A DNA stretch of 64,000 nucleotides from an uncultured Alphaproteobacteria bacterium (lineage in GTDB: Bacteria; Pseudomonadota; Alphaproteobacteria; Methylaequorales; Methylaequoraceae). A program made the position numbers and the translations under genes. The notes beneath the pieces were generated by a model. The model searched no databases. It saw nothing but the letters and a program-made list of their open reading frames with translations, and was not told the DNA's origin. The stretch spans positions 156,086 through 220,085 of the forward strand of contig CABZJY010000001.1 of assembly GCA_902526175.1 (NCBI GenBank), read 5' to 3'. This document shows, in pieces, positions 1 to 8,872 of the stretch (position 1 is the first letter of the stretch; every line of letters starts with the position of its first letter).

Positions 1-552
1 AGAAATTGTTGTATTTTGAGAGGCAAACATAATTTACCAAATATACTTGCTTGTTTTGTAATTAGTGAATTACTTCAAATCGATAAACACATTTTTTTAG
101 AAACTTTAAAAAAATTTAAAGGCCTGGAGCATCGATTTGAATATTTTAAAAAATACAAAAATATTGAATTTTATAATGATAGCAAATCAACCAATGTTGA
201 ATCATCAAAAATGGCACTTCAAAGCCTAGACAATATATTTTGGATTGTTGGTGGAAGAAAAAAACCTGGTGGCTTGGAAGGAATACACAATTCATTAGGA
301 AATGTGTTGAAAGCATTTATATTCGGAGAATGTAAAGAAGACTTTAATAAGTATTTATCAAATTATCTAGATACCGAAACCTTCGAAACTCTAGATACAG
401 CATTAGAGCAGGCAATATTGGTTGCCTTAGAAAAAAAAAAATTAATAAATATTTTACTATCACCAGCATCTGCATCTTTTGATCAGTTTAAAAATTTTGA
501 ACAAAGAGGTGTATATTTTAAAAAAATAGTTAAAAAAATGGTGTCAATATGA
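1..552 (+). CDS. murD: UDP-N-acetylmuramoylalanine--D-glutamate ligase, C-terminal part (5' end outside window)
   Basis: MurD adds D-glutamate to UDP-MurNAc-L-Ala with ATP in cytoplasmic peptidoglycan precursor synthesis. The reading frame is open from base 1, so the gene starts upstream; about 183 residues are present. Visible family marks are the LRGKHNLPN stretch (the GxHNxxN region of Mur ligases), NDSKSTN (the MurD NDSKATN motif), WIVGGRKKPG, and near the C-terminus LLSPASASFDQFKNFEQRG, close to the MurD consensus. The TTG at base 16 lies inside the conserved block and is not a real start. The stop overlaps the ftsW start as ATGA, and the order murD-ftsW-murG-murC-murB-ddl-ftsQ-ftsA is the usual alphaproteobacterial division/cell-wall cluster. 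Confidence 0.95.
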   Translation, partial: RNCCILRGKHNLPNILACFVISELLQIDKHIFLETLKKFKGLEHRFEYFKKYKNIEFYNDSKSTNVESSKMALQSLDNIFWIVGGRKKPGGLEGIHNSLGNVLKAFIFGECKEDFNKYLSNYLDTETFETLDTALEQAILVALEKKKLINILLSPASASFDQFKNFEQRGVYFKKIVKKMVSI

Positions 553-1649
553 ACTCATTTTTGTATCAAATCAAATTGTGGTGGTTATCTTTGGATAGAT
601 GGATTGTTTTTTCAATTATATTACTGATGATAATTGGAATTTTTTTAATATTGAGTAGCTCTTCTATTTATGCGAATAGATTAGATATTAGCGAAAACTA
701 TCTTATTAAACGGCATCTTATTATACTTCCAATATGTATTTTTATAATGATAATTTTAACTAATCTTTCTGTGGAAAAAATTGTTATATTTTCTTTTATT
801 ATTTTTTCAGTCTCTCTAGTATTATCGATAATACCAAATTTTGTGTCTTATGAGATAAAAGGAGCTAGTCGTTGGATAAGTATTTATGGTTTTTCAATAC
901 AACCATCAGAATTTTTAAAACCAACATTTGTTATTGTAACTGCAACACTTTTAACAAGATTTCAAAAAAAAAAAGATAATTCATTAAAAATTAACGTATT
1001 TTTATTATCCTTAATTGGTTCAGTACTTTTTTTTCAGCCTGATTTTGGAATGTTTTTGTTAATTTTATTAACTTGGTTTGCACAATTAATACTTTTTGGA
1101 GTATCCAAAAAAATAATATTTTTATTATTATTTTTGAGTCTAATTATTATAATTTTAGCATATGTCACACTTGATCATGTGAAATTTAGAATTGATAATT
1201 ATTTGCAACCAGCCACAGGTGATAATTATCAAATACACAAATCAATAGATTCTTTTACAAATGGGGGTTTCTTTGGACAAGGGCTGGGGGCTGGGGAAGT
1301 TTCTCGCTTCTTGCCAGATGTTTATTCTGATTTCATTTTATCACTCGCTGCTGAAGAACTAGGGCTAATTTGTGTATTAATAGTTATTATTCTTTATACA
1401 TTTATATTTTACAGATCTATTTATCACTCAACTAGAAAAAATGACATTTTTTATTTTTTATCAATTTCTGGTTTAGCAATCATATTTATTTTGCAGACTA
1501 TGATTAATATTTGCTCAACGCTAAATTTGATTCCAACTAAGGGAATGACTCTTCCATTTTTGTCATATGGAGGATCATCATTAATATCTTGCGCAATATT
1601 AATTGGCTTTATACTTTCACTATCTAAAATAAAATATGAAAAAGTTTAA
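549..1649 (+). CDS. ftsW: SEDS-family peptidoglycan polymerase FtsW
   Basis: FtsW is the septal SEDS glycosyltransferase that polymerises lipid II with its partner class B PBP. The 366-residue protein is almost all hydrophobic helices (about ten predicted membrane segments). SEDS marks are visible: GASRW, IQPSEFLKP, the extracellular-loop block NYQIHKSIDSFTNGGFFGQG followed by LPDVYSDFI, and LPFLSYGGSS near the C-terminus. Its position between murD and murG argues for FtsW rather than RodA. The ATG at 549 overlaps murD by 4 nt and the 3' end overlaps murG by 14 nt, so translation is probably coupled along the cluster. Confidence 0.95.
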   Translation: MNSFLYQIKLWWLSLDRWIVFSIILLMIIGIFLILSSSSIYANRLDISENYLIKRHLIILPICIFIMIILTNLSVEKIVIFSFIIFSVSLVLSIIPNFVSYEIKGASRWISIYGFSIQPSEFLKPTFVIVTATLLTRFQKKKDNSLKINVFLLSLIGSVLFFQPDFGMFLLILLTWFAQLILFGVSKKIIFLLLFLSLIIIILAYVTLDHVKFRIDNYLQPATGDNYQIHKSIDSFTNGGFFGQGLGAGEVSRFLPDVYSDFILSLAAEELGLICVLIVIILYTFIFYRSIYHSTRKNDIFYFLSISGLAIIFILQTMINICSTLNLIPTKGMTLPFLSYGGSSLISCAILIGFILSLSKIKYEKV

Positions 1650-2688
1650 AAAACTCTTTTTTTGCACTGGAGGAACGGGAGGTCATGTTTTTCCAGCCAT
1701 ATCATTATATGAAAATTTTAATGACTCTAATCATCAAATAATTTTTTTAACTGATAAAAGATGCGAATATATTTTAAAGGAAAATGGAATTGATTATAAA
1801 ATAATTAATTTTACTACTTTTAACAAAAAAATATTTTTGTGGCCTATTTCTTTTTTTAAAATCATCAAATCCATATTCGAGTGTGTGCGATTATTTTTAA
1901 TGGAAAAACCAGATACTGTTGTTGGTTTTGGCAGTTATGTTTCATTTCCTGGTTTAATATCAGCAAAATTATTAAAAATTCCAACTATCATTCATGAACA
2001 AAATGCTGTGATGGGTAAATCAAATAGAATACTATCAAAAATCGTAGATTATATAGCACTTTCATACAAAAATACTAAATTTTGTAAAATTAATAAAAAA
2101 GTGTTTTATACTGGCATGCCAATTAGAAGTATTTTTTATAAAAAGAAAATAAAGAGAAATAGATATAAAAAACAAATTTTAATAATAGGTGGAAGTCAAG
2201 GAGCGAAAGTATTTTCAACTTTAATTCCAAATATATTTAAAAAACTTGATAGAAGATTAAAAGAAAAAATTTTTATATGTCAGCAAACTCAAATCAATCA
2301 AAAAAAAAATTTACAAAATATTTATAAAGACCTTAATATTGAATTCAAACTAGAATCTTTTTTTAAAGATATTTATGATGAAATGCATAATGCAGATTTA
2401 ATTATTTCAAGATGTGGTTCATCTTCACTTGCCGAAATTGAAACATTCTCAACCCCGGCATTCCTTTTTCCATTACCACATTCAAAAAATAATCATCAGT
2501 ATGAAAATGCTAAAAGATTTTCTGAAAAAAATGAATGTGTAATATTTGACGAGACAAATTTGAATGAAAGTAAATTTATTAAGGAATTGAAGAAAAAAAT
2601 AATTAATAAAGCTTCAAAAAAACTATATAAAAAAAATAGTAAAAATCTGAAATTAAAAGATTTAGTACTAAGGACATTAAGTACGTAA
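1636..2688 (+). CDS. murG: UDP-GlcNAc:undecaprenyl-PP-MurNAc-pentapeptide GlcNAc transferase
   Basis: MurG converts lipid I to lipid II at the inner face of the cytoplasmic membrane. The 350-residue product has the GT28 marks: N-terminal TGGTGGHVFPA glycine loop, HEQNAVMGKSNR, the second-domain loop IGGSQGA, and the nucleotide-sugar region RCGSSSLAEIE through PLPHSKNNHQYENA. Length is normal for the family (about 355). The start overlaps ftsW by 14 nt, and murC begins 1 nt after the stop. The protein is very lysine rich, as are its neighbours, in line with the base composition. Confidence 0.96.
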   Translation: MKKFKKLFFCTGGTGGHVFPAISLYENFNDSNHQIIFLTDKRCEYILKENGIDYKIINFTTFNKKIFLWPISFFKIIKSIFECVRLFLMEKPDTVVGFGSYVSFPGLISAKLLKIPTIIHEQNAVMGKSNRILSKIVDYIALSYKNTKFCKINKKVFYTGMPIRSIFYKKKIKRNRYKKQILIIGGSQGAKVFSTLIPNIFKKLDRRLKEKIFICQQTQINQKKNLQNIYKDLNIEFKLESFFKDIYDEMHNADLIISRCGSSSLAEIETFSTPAFLFPLPHSKNNHQYENAKRFSEKNECVIFDETNLNESKFIKELKKKIINKASKKLYKKNSKNLKLKDLVLRTLST

Positions 2689-2689
2689 A

Positions 2690-4090
2690 ATGATTTTTGA
2701 AAGATATAAAAAAGTTTTTTTTGTTGGAATTGGTGGAATCGGAATGAGTGGGGTTGCTGAAATTATGCATAATTTGAATTTCGACATTTCGGGGAGTGAT
2801 AAAAATGAAAATTCGAATACTATTAGACTAAAAAAAATCGGTGTAAAAATTAATATAGGTCACGGAAAGAAAGGAATAAAAGGATCTGATTTAGTAGTTT
2901 TCTCATCTGCAATTAAAAAAAATAATAAAGACATAATCGAAGCTAGAAAGAATAATATTCCAACTATTTCAAGAGCAAAAATGCTTGCAGAGATTTTAAG
3001 ATTAAAATACTCAATCACAATTTCTGGTTCACATGGAAAAACTACAACTACGTCAATTATTTCAAGTATATTTGAGTATGCAAATTTGGATCCTACAATT
3101 ATAAATGGTGGAATAATAAATAAATACAACACAAACGCTAAATTGGGTAAGGGTAAATGGATAATTGCAGAGGCGGATGAATCTGATGGATCATTCACAC
3201 ATCTGCCTTCAACAATAGGAGTAATAAATAATATTGATCCTGAACACTTAGATTTTTATAAAACTTTTGATAATCTTAAAGACGCTTTTTTAACATATGG
3301 ACAAAATATTCCTTTCTTTGGTTTTTTATGTATTTGTAAAGATGATAAAAATATAAAATCTATTTGCAAAAATCTTAAAAACGTAAGAACAATATCTTAT
3401 GGAATTTCAAAATTTTCTAATATCAGCTGTTCAAATATAAAAATTATCTTTAGAAAAAATACTTATTACTCATGCTTTGATGTAAGAATTAATTGGTTAA
3501 AAAAATATATTATTAAAAGAGTTTATTTTCCTATGATCGGACTTCATAATATTAAAAATGCCTTAGCAGCAATAAGTGTTGCAGTAGGCGTTGGTATTGA
3601 TACAAAAATTATTAAGGAAGGTATTCAAAAATTTTCTGGTGTAAAAAGAAGATTTAATTTAATTTATAAAAATAAAATTAAAATTTTTGATGACTACGCC
3701 CATCATCCTGTAGAAATTTCAAATGTTATTAATAGCCTAAAATTAATTAGTAAAGAGAGAATAATTGTCGTTCATGAACCCCACAGATATTCTAGAGTTA
3801 ATTCGTTATTTGAAGATTTTATAAAAAGCTTAAGGATTGCAGATCATATAATTTTACTACCAGTATTCTCAGCTGGTGAAAAAAAAATCAAAAGGTTCGA
3901 AAGTCAAATGTTAGTAAGTCGTATTGGTGTAAAAAAATCAGATTATGTAACTAATAAATTAAAACTTTTTAAGAAGTTGGAAGATATTATTAAAGTTGGT
4001 GATAATATAGTTTTTCTTGGTGCGGGTCCAATAACAAAACTAGCGTACGAATTTGCTAAAAAAATAGAAAATAATGAATCAAATAAATAA
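2690..4090 (+). CDS. murC: UDP-N-acetylmuramate--L-alanine ligase
   Basis: MurC attaches L-alanine to UDP-MurNAc using ATP. The 466-residue product shows the three Mur-ligase domains: N-terminal UDP-binding Rossmann domain with GIGGIGMSGVAEI, central ATPase domain with P-loop SGSHGKTTTT and the EADESDGSF metal/ATP block, and a C-terminal domain with FDDYAHHPVEI. All key motifs are intact. It sits between murG (1-nt gap) and murB (17-nt overlap) in the same operon. Confidence 0.97.
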   Translation: MIFERYKKVFFVGIGGIGMSGVAEIMHNLNFDISGSDKNENSNTIRLKKIGVKINIGHGKKGIKGSDLVVFSSAIKKNNKDIIEARKNNIPTISRAKMLAEILRLKYSITISGSHGKTTTTSIISSIFEYANLDPTIINGGIINKYNTNAKLGKGKWIIAEADESDGSFTHLPSTIGVINNIDPEHLDFYKTFDNLKDAFLTYGQNIPFFGFLCICKDDKNIKSICKNLKNVRTISYGISKFSNISCSNIKIIFRKNTYYSCFDVRINWLKKYIIKRVYFPMIGLHNIKNALAAISVAVGVGIDTKIIKEGIQKFSGVKRRFNLIYKNKIKIFDDYAHHPVEISNVINSLKLISKERIIVVHEPHRYSRVNSLFEDFIKSLRIADHIILLPVFSAGEKKIKRFESQMLVSRIGVKKSDYVTNKLKLFKKLEDIIKVGDNIVFLGAGPITKLAYEFAKKIENNESNK

Positions 4091-4988
4091 AAAATTAATT
4101 TACAGGTTTTTAGGAAAAATTAATTTTAATTATAATATTGGTAAACGAACTTGGTTTGGTACTGGAGGAAAATGTCTAGTATTTTTTGAACCATCAAATA
4201 TAAAACAATTATTTTTTTTTCTTAAAATAATACCAAAAAATTTTCCTTTTTTTATTTTTGGTCTTGGATCAAACATTCTTTTTCGAGATGGAAGATTTAA
4301 TGGGGCTGTAATAAAACTAGGTGAAGACTTTAAGAAAATTGAGCTAAATAAGAAAAAGAAAATAATTAAAGTTGGTTGTGGAGTTAAAGATATCGATCTA
4401 GCTAATTTTTGTTTAAATAATTCAATATCTAGTTTTGAATTTTTAGTCGGTATACCAGGAACCCTTGGTGGTGCTATTAGGATGAATTCAAGTTGTTTTA
4501 ATGGGTGTATAAGCGATAATTTAAAAAGTATTACAGTGTTGAATAGTAAAAGGGAATTAAAGAAAATCAATAAAGATGAAATAAAATTTAATTATAGAGA
4601 GGTAAAATTACCTAAAGATTTTATCTTTTTAGAGGCTGAATTTTTCGTTAATTTTGAAAATAAAATTAAAATTAAAGAAAAAATGCAGGATATAAAAAAC
4701 TTAAGAAAAAAAAATCAACCCCTTGGTGTAAGAACAGGAGGAAGTACGTTTAAAAATCCAGAACAAATTAAAGCCTGGGAACTTATTGATAAAATAGGAT
4801 TTAGAGGTAAGAAATATAATAATACGCTAATTTCAGAAAAACATCCAAATTTTTTTATTAATATGGGTAATGCATCTTCATTGGAGCTAGAGATTTTAGG
4901 TGAGGATATTAAGAATATAGTCAAAGATAAAACAGGAATAAAGTTATCTTGGGAAATTGAAAGAGTTGGTAATTTTGAAAAGTTTTAA
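4074..4988 (+). CDS. murB: UDP-N-acetylenolpyruvoylglucosamine reductase
   Basis: MurB is the FAD-dependent, NADPH-using reductase that makes UDP-MurNAc. The 304-residue protein has the FAD-binding blocks TWFGTGG, GLGSNILFRDG, GIPGTLGGAIRMNS and NYREVKLP. The catalytic serine loop is RTGGSTFKNP, and ISEKHPNFFIN is near the end. Its length is that of the short bacterial MurB type common in Alphaproteobacteria. It overlaps murC by 17 nt and ddl by about 14 nt. Confidence 0.96.
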   Translation: MNQINKKLIYRFLGKINFNYNIGKRTWFGTGGKCLVFFEPSNIKQLFFFLKIIPKNFPFFIFGLGSNILFRDGRFNGAVIKLGEDFKKIELNKKKKIIKVGCGVKDIDLANFCLNNSISSFEFLVGIPGTLGGAIRMNSSCFNGCISDNLKSITVLNSKRELKKINKDEIKFNYREVKLPKDFIFLEAEFFVNFENKIKIKEKMQDIKNLRKKNQPLGVRTGGSTFKNPEQIKAWELIDKIGFRGKKYNNTLISEKHPNFFINMGNASSLELEILGEDIKNIVKDKTGIKLSWEIERVGNFEKF

Positions 4989-5883
4989 ATTAGGCATATT
5001 AATGGGAGGAAATTCTTCAGAGAGAAAAATATCTCTTAAGACAGGTAACCAAGTGATAAGTTCCTTTCAGAAAAAAAATTATACTGTAAAAAAATTTATA
5101 ATTGGAAAGAATTTAAAAAAATTTGTAAGAGATATTATTGAATTTTCTCCAAATATAGTTTTTAACGCTCTGCACGGAAAATTTGGTGAGGATGGACAAG
5201 TACAATCAATTTTAAATACGCTCAAAATACCCTACACTCACTCAGGGGCGTTCACATCTTCAATTGCAATGAACAAGTATTTTTCAAAAATTATTTTTAG
5301 TAATTTTGGTATTCCCTGCCCTAAAGGTATTATTGTAAAAAAGGATACTAAATTTACATTAAAAATACCCTTTCCTCTTGTATTAAAACCTTTAGATGGA
5401 GGCTCTAGTATCGATGTTCTTCTAATAAAAAATAATACAGAACTTATGAGTAAATTAAGTGATTTTTTTTCTGGAAATAAAATAGGAATGTTAGAGGAAT
5501 TTATCCCAGGTAGGGAAATTACAGTTGGTGTTTTAGATAATAAAATCCTAGGTTCAATTGAAATTATCTCGAATGAAAGCTTTTATAATTATAAGAGTAA
5601 ATATATAAGCGTTGCAAAACATGTGTTATCTCCAGAGCTTCCTGAACATATTAAAAAAAAACTAAGTGAATATACCTTAACAGCGCATAAATCTATAGGT
5701 TGTAATTATTTAAGCCGTGCTGATTTCAGATATAATGAAAAAAAAAACCAGGTATACTTATTAGAAATAAATACTCAACCAGGATTAACAAAGAATTCAT
5801 TATTACCTGAGATGGCAGCTGATATTGGAATAAATTTTGATGAATTATGTAGTAAAATAGTGGAAAACGCTCGGTGCGAATAA
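4975..5883 (+). CDS. ddl: D-alanine--D-alanine ligase
   Basis: Ddl makes D-Ala-D-Ala for the peptidoglycan stem peptide. It is an ATP-grasp enzyme; visible marks are LMGGNSSERKISL at the N-terminus, ALHGKFGEDG, LKPLDGGSSIDV, and the metal-binding end EINTQPGLTKNSL. No ATG is available before the conserved LMGG block (the ATG at 5002 is inside it), so the start is a TTG: 4957, 4966 or 4975. I chose 4975 because it fits the family's N-terminus best and gives 302 residues. The choice is uncertain by a few codons. It overlaps murB and ftsQ. Confidence 0.94.
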   Translation: MKSFKLGILMGGNSSERKISLKTGNQVISSFQKKNYTVKKFIIGKNLKKFVRDIIEFSPNIVFNALHGKFGEDGQVQSILNTLKIPYTHSGAFTSSIAMNKYFSKIIFSNFGIPCPKGIIVKKDTKFTLKIPFPLVLKPLDGGSSIDVLLIKNNTELMSKLSDFFSGNKIGMLEEFIPGREITVGVLDNKILGSIEIISNESFYNYKSKYISVAKHVLSPELPEHIKKKLSEYTLTAHKSIGCNYLSRADFRYNEKKNQVYLLEINTQPGLTKNSLLPEMAADIGINFDELCSKIVENARCE

Positions 5884-6575
5884 CTATAATATTTTTTATT
5901 TTATTATGTTTTACTTTTTTCTACCAAAAAGAATTATTTCCTTTATTTTCAAAAATTAATTTTAACTCTATGAATTCTTTCTTAAATGAGAGAATTAAAA
6001 TAAAATCCATAAAAATTGAGAATTTACAACTTCTGGACGAAAAACAAATACTTGAAAAGATTAATTTAAAAGATTCTAATTTATTAAATTTAAATTTAAA
6101 AAGTTTAAAAGGGCAATTAATGAGAATTAATGAAATAGAAACCTTATCAATAGAAAAAAAAATCAATGGTGATATAAATATTCTTGTACAAGAAAAAAAA
6201 CCTTTTGTTTTTTGGGAAGTAGACGGAAAAAGATTTTTAATAGATACTAAAGGTACAATACTTAATTATAAAAATTATAAAAATAATGATCTAAAAATTG
6301 TGACTGGAAAATTAGCTAATTTACATGCAAACTCTATTATTAATAAAATTAACTTATTTCCGAAATTAAATTTAAAATTCCAATCTGCAGATTATGTAGA
6401 AAACTATAGATGGGATATTAATTTATCAAATAACGTTAAAGTTAAACTACCATTTGAAGATAATGAAAATATTGCTTTAAATTTTCTAGATAATCTTATC
6501 AAAAATGAAAATTTTGAAATTTTTGAGAAAAAAGTTATTGATTTAAGAGTTATTGGCAGAGCTTTTGTTAAATAA
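5874..6575 (+). CDS. ftsQ: Cell division protein FtsQ
   Basis: FtsQ is a bitopic divisome protein that links cytoplasmic and periplasmic division proteins. The 233-residue product has one N-terminal membrane helix (about residues 3-20). It then has a POTRA-type domain (IKSIKIENLQLLDEKQILEKI onward) and a FtsQ beta domain beginning near FVFWEVDGKRFLIDTKG. The start is GTG at 5874, overlapping ddl by 10 nt; ftsA follows after 3 nt. Assignment rests on domain layout and position, since FtsQ sequences diverge strongly. Confidence 0.9.
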   Translation: MRITIIFFILLCFTFFYQKELFPLFSKINFNSMNSFLNERIKIKSIKIENLQLLDEKQILEKINLKDSNLLNLNLKSLKGQLMRINEIETLSIEKKINGDINILVQEKKPFVFWEVDGKRFLIDTKGTILNYKNYKNNDLKIVTGKLANLHANSIINKINLFPKLNLKFQSADYVENYRWDINLSNNVKVKLPFEDNENIALNFLDNLIKNENFEIFEKKVIDLRVIGRAFVK

Positions 6576-6578
6576 AAT

Positions 6579-7793
6579 ATGTTAAAACTTAAACCTACCA
6601 ACCATTTTATTTTGATAGACTTAGGGACTAATAAAATTGTTTTTGTCGAATACAAAAAAAAAAAAAATAATAATCTAGAGTTGATTAATTGGAATCACAT
6701 TAAAACGCTTGGTCTTACAGGTGGAAAAATAATTTCCTTAAAACAAACCTCTGAATCTATAAAAAAAATTTTTGCAAATTATAAACTAAAAAAAGAAAAA
6801 AAAATTGTAATAGTTAGTATTTCAGATCCTGAACTAACACTTAAAAAAACATATTTTGACATTGATATTAATGGTCACAAGATAAGTAAAAAAGATGTGA
6901 GAGAGGTGTTTACTAAAAATTTAAAAAAGTTTTTTTCAACCAGTATGCACCTACTTCATACTATCCCAACAAATTTTTTCTTGGATGATAAAATTATAGA
7001 TAATAATCCTATAGGAATTTCCTGTAAAAAACTGGGTTTAAAATCTATAAATATCCTCATTACCAAAGATACGATTAATCAGTTTAAACATTCATTTAAA
7101 AATTCAAGAATAGTTGAACCAAATAACTTTGTATATTCAGGATTGGCTTCATCGATTTCATCCTTAACGAAAGACGAGAAAGAAAATGGTGCAACATCAA
7201 TTGACTTTGGAGCAGGATCAGTAAAAATTGTGACTTTTTATAAAAATACTATTGAGTTTGTAAAAAATTTATCGCTCGGAGGTAATGATGTAACAAATGA
7301 TATTTCCAAGATACTTGAAATAGATTATGAGCAGGCTGAATATGTAAAGATTATAAAAGGGAATCTTAGCTTTATTAACGAGGAAAAATTTAAAGTTGAA
7401 CTTCCATGTGGTGAACATAAGGTAATTACTTCAAATTTTTTGCAAGGAATCATAAAGCCGAGATATGAAGAAATAATTGAAATGTGCAGAAATACCTTAG
7501 AGGAGAATCTTATCTCGAGAATAGGTATGGATACAGTCGTTTTTTCAGGAGGTGGAGCTGAAATAAAAGGTTTTCAGGAATTTTCATCTAAAATTCTAAA
7601 TCGAAGAGTTCGAGTTGCAAAACCTTTTGCTTTTCATAAAGATATTGGAAAACCAGAATTTTCAACTTTAAATGGTTTAATTAAAATATGTAATGATTTA
7701 ACTTTTAAGAATTTATTATTAAATAAATCTATACAAAATGATAATGGCATCTTAGATAAACTGAATAATTGGGTATCTGACAGTATTAGTTAG
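6579..7793 (+). CDS. ftsA: Cell division protein FtsA (atypical nucleotide-binding motif)
   Basis: FtsA is the actin-like ATPase that tethers FtsZ to the membrane. The 404-residue product has an N-terminal phosphate-1 loop (LIDLGTNKI), the SHS2/1C region, VTNDISKILEI, and the adenosine motif VVFSGGGAEIKG. Its tail, LDKLNNWVSDSIS, resembles the amphipathic membrane-targeting helix. The phosphate-2 motif, normally DIGGGTxD, reads DFGAGSVKI (residues 209-217), losing a glycine, the threonine and the aspartate. A run of 14 A (6654-6667) lies in codons 26-29. The gene follows ftsQ by 3 nt, but ftsZ is not behind it; lpxC is. Confidence 0.92.
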   Translation: MLKLKPTNHFILIDLGTNKIVFVEYKKKKNNNLELINWNHIKTLGLTGGKIISLKQTSESIKKIFANYKLKKEKKIVIVSISDPELTLKKTYFDIDINGHKISKKDVREVFTKNLKKFFSTSMHLLHTIPTNFFLDDKIIDNNPIGISCKKLGLKSINILITKDTINQFKHSFKNSRIVEPNNFVYSGLASSISSLTKDEKENGATSIDFGAGSVKIVTFYKNTIEFVKNLSLGGNDVTNDISKILEIDYEQAEYVKIIKGNLSFINEEKFKVELPCGEHKVITSNFLQGIIKPRYEEIIEMCRNTLEENLISRIGMDTVVFSGGGAEIKGFQEFSSKILNRRVRVAKPFAFHKDIGKPEFSTLNGLIKICNDLTFKNLLLNKSIQNDNGILDKLNNWVSDSIS

Positions 7794-7861
7794 TTTGTTA
7801 TTGAAATATTTTGTAATTATTTGTGAATTTAAGAGTGAAAAAAATCATATATTATCATTAT

Positions 7862-8818
7862 ATGTTATTTAATAAAAAAGCTCCAAGAGTATCAGATCGA
7901 CAAACAGAAAGTATAACCAATCTTCCTAAGCTTAAAATTGCGAATAAGCAGTTTACTTTGTCAAATAAAGTTAAATTTAGTGGGGTTGGTCTTCATTCCG
8001 GTAAGAAAATCAATATGACGCTGCATCCAAGCGATGAAAATACAGGAATTATTTTTAGATTGAAGAGTAAAGACGGTTTAACTTCAGATATTGAAGCAAC
8101 CTATAATAATGTTTCAGATACTTTTCTTTGTACAAAACTTAAAAATGAGGAAGGCCATTTTGTTTCAACAACTGAGCATCTTTTATCTTCTCTTTACTCT
8201 CTTAATATTGATAACTTAATTATAGAAATTGATAATAATGAAATTCCTATTTTAGATGGTTCTAGTAAAATATTCTTTGATGCCATTTCAAAAGTAGGAT
8301 TAAGTGAACAAAATAGCTTTAAGAAGTTTATAAAAATTAAAAATACCTTAGAGGTAAGTAATGACAACTCTTATGCCAAAGTTTCTCCTAATATAGAGAC
8401 AATAATAAGTTGTGAAATAAATTTTCAAACAAAGGTTATCGGCAAACAATCAATAAGTTTTCCTTTAACCAAATCAATTTTTAAAAATGAAATATCCAGT
8501 GCAAGAACTTTTGGTTTTCTAAATGATATTAATTGTTTAAGGAAAAAGGGGTTAACACTTGGTGGTTCTCTAGATAATGCTATTGTGATTTCAGAAGATA
8601 AGGTTTTAAACAAAGGTGGTTTGAGATTTAATGATGAATTTGTAAGGCACAAGGCCCTAGATTTTATCGGAGATCTCGCTCTTTCGGGACATAAAATGAT
8701 TGGTTCTTTTTTAAGTGTAAATGGTGGTCATGCCATAAATTATAAACTCGTAAGAAAAATCTTTAGCTGCAGAGACAATTGGGATTTTGTTGATTCAAAT
8801 CAAGATCCGATTTTTTAA
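7862..8818 (+). CDS. lpxC: UDP-3-O-acyl-N-acetylglucosamine deacetylase
   Basis: LpxC is the zinc-dependent committed step of lipid A synthesis. Zinc ligands can be matched: His106 in TTEHLLSS, His263 and Asp267 in RHKALDFIGD, plus the catalytic-side His290 in GGHAINYK. The N-terminus has GVGLHSGKK. I chose ATG 7862 (318 residues); GTG codons at 7823 and 7835 in the same frame would extend it by 9-13 residues with no conserved sequence. Even from 7862 there is an extension of roughly 30 residues before the conserved core. In most Alphaproteobacteria ftsZ precedes lpxC; here the gap from ftsA is 68 nt. Confidence 0.95.
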   Translation: MLFNKKAPRVSDRQTESITNLPKLKIANKQFTLSNKVKFSGVGLHSGKKINMTLHPSDENTGIIFRLKSKDGLTSDIEATYNNVSDTFLCTKLKNEEGHFVSTTEHLLSSLYSLNIDNLIIEIDNNEIPILDGSSKIFFDAISKVGLSEQNSFKKFIKIKNTLEVSNDNSYAKVSPNIETIISCEINFQTKVIGKQSISFPLTKSIFKNEISSARTFGFLNDINCLRKKGLTLGGSLDNAIVISEDKVLNKGGLRFNDEFVRHKALDFIGDLALSGHKMIGSFLSVNGGHAINYKLVRKIFSCRDNWDFVDSNQDPIF

Positions 8819-8872
8819 TTTTAACTTTCTTTATTTTTTTGTTAGATTCTAAATTAATAAGATTTAGGCTTT

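Noticed and set aside
7823..7861. Upstream GTG starts that lengthen lpxC
   Set aside because: No conserved residues in the added segment; ATG 7862 already leaves a longer N-terminus than usual.
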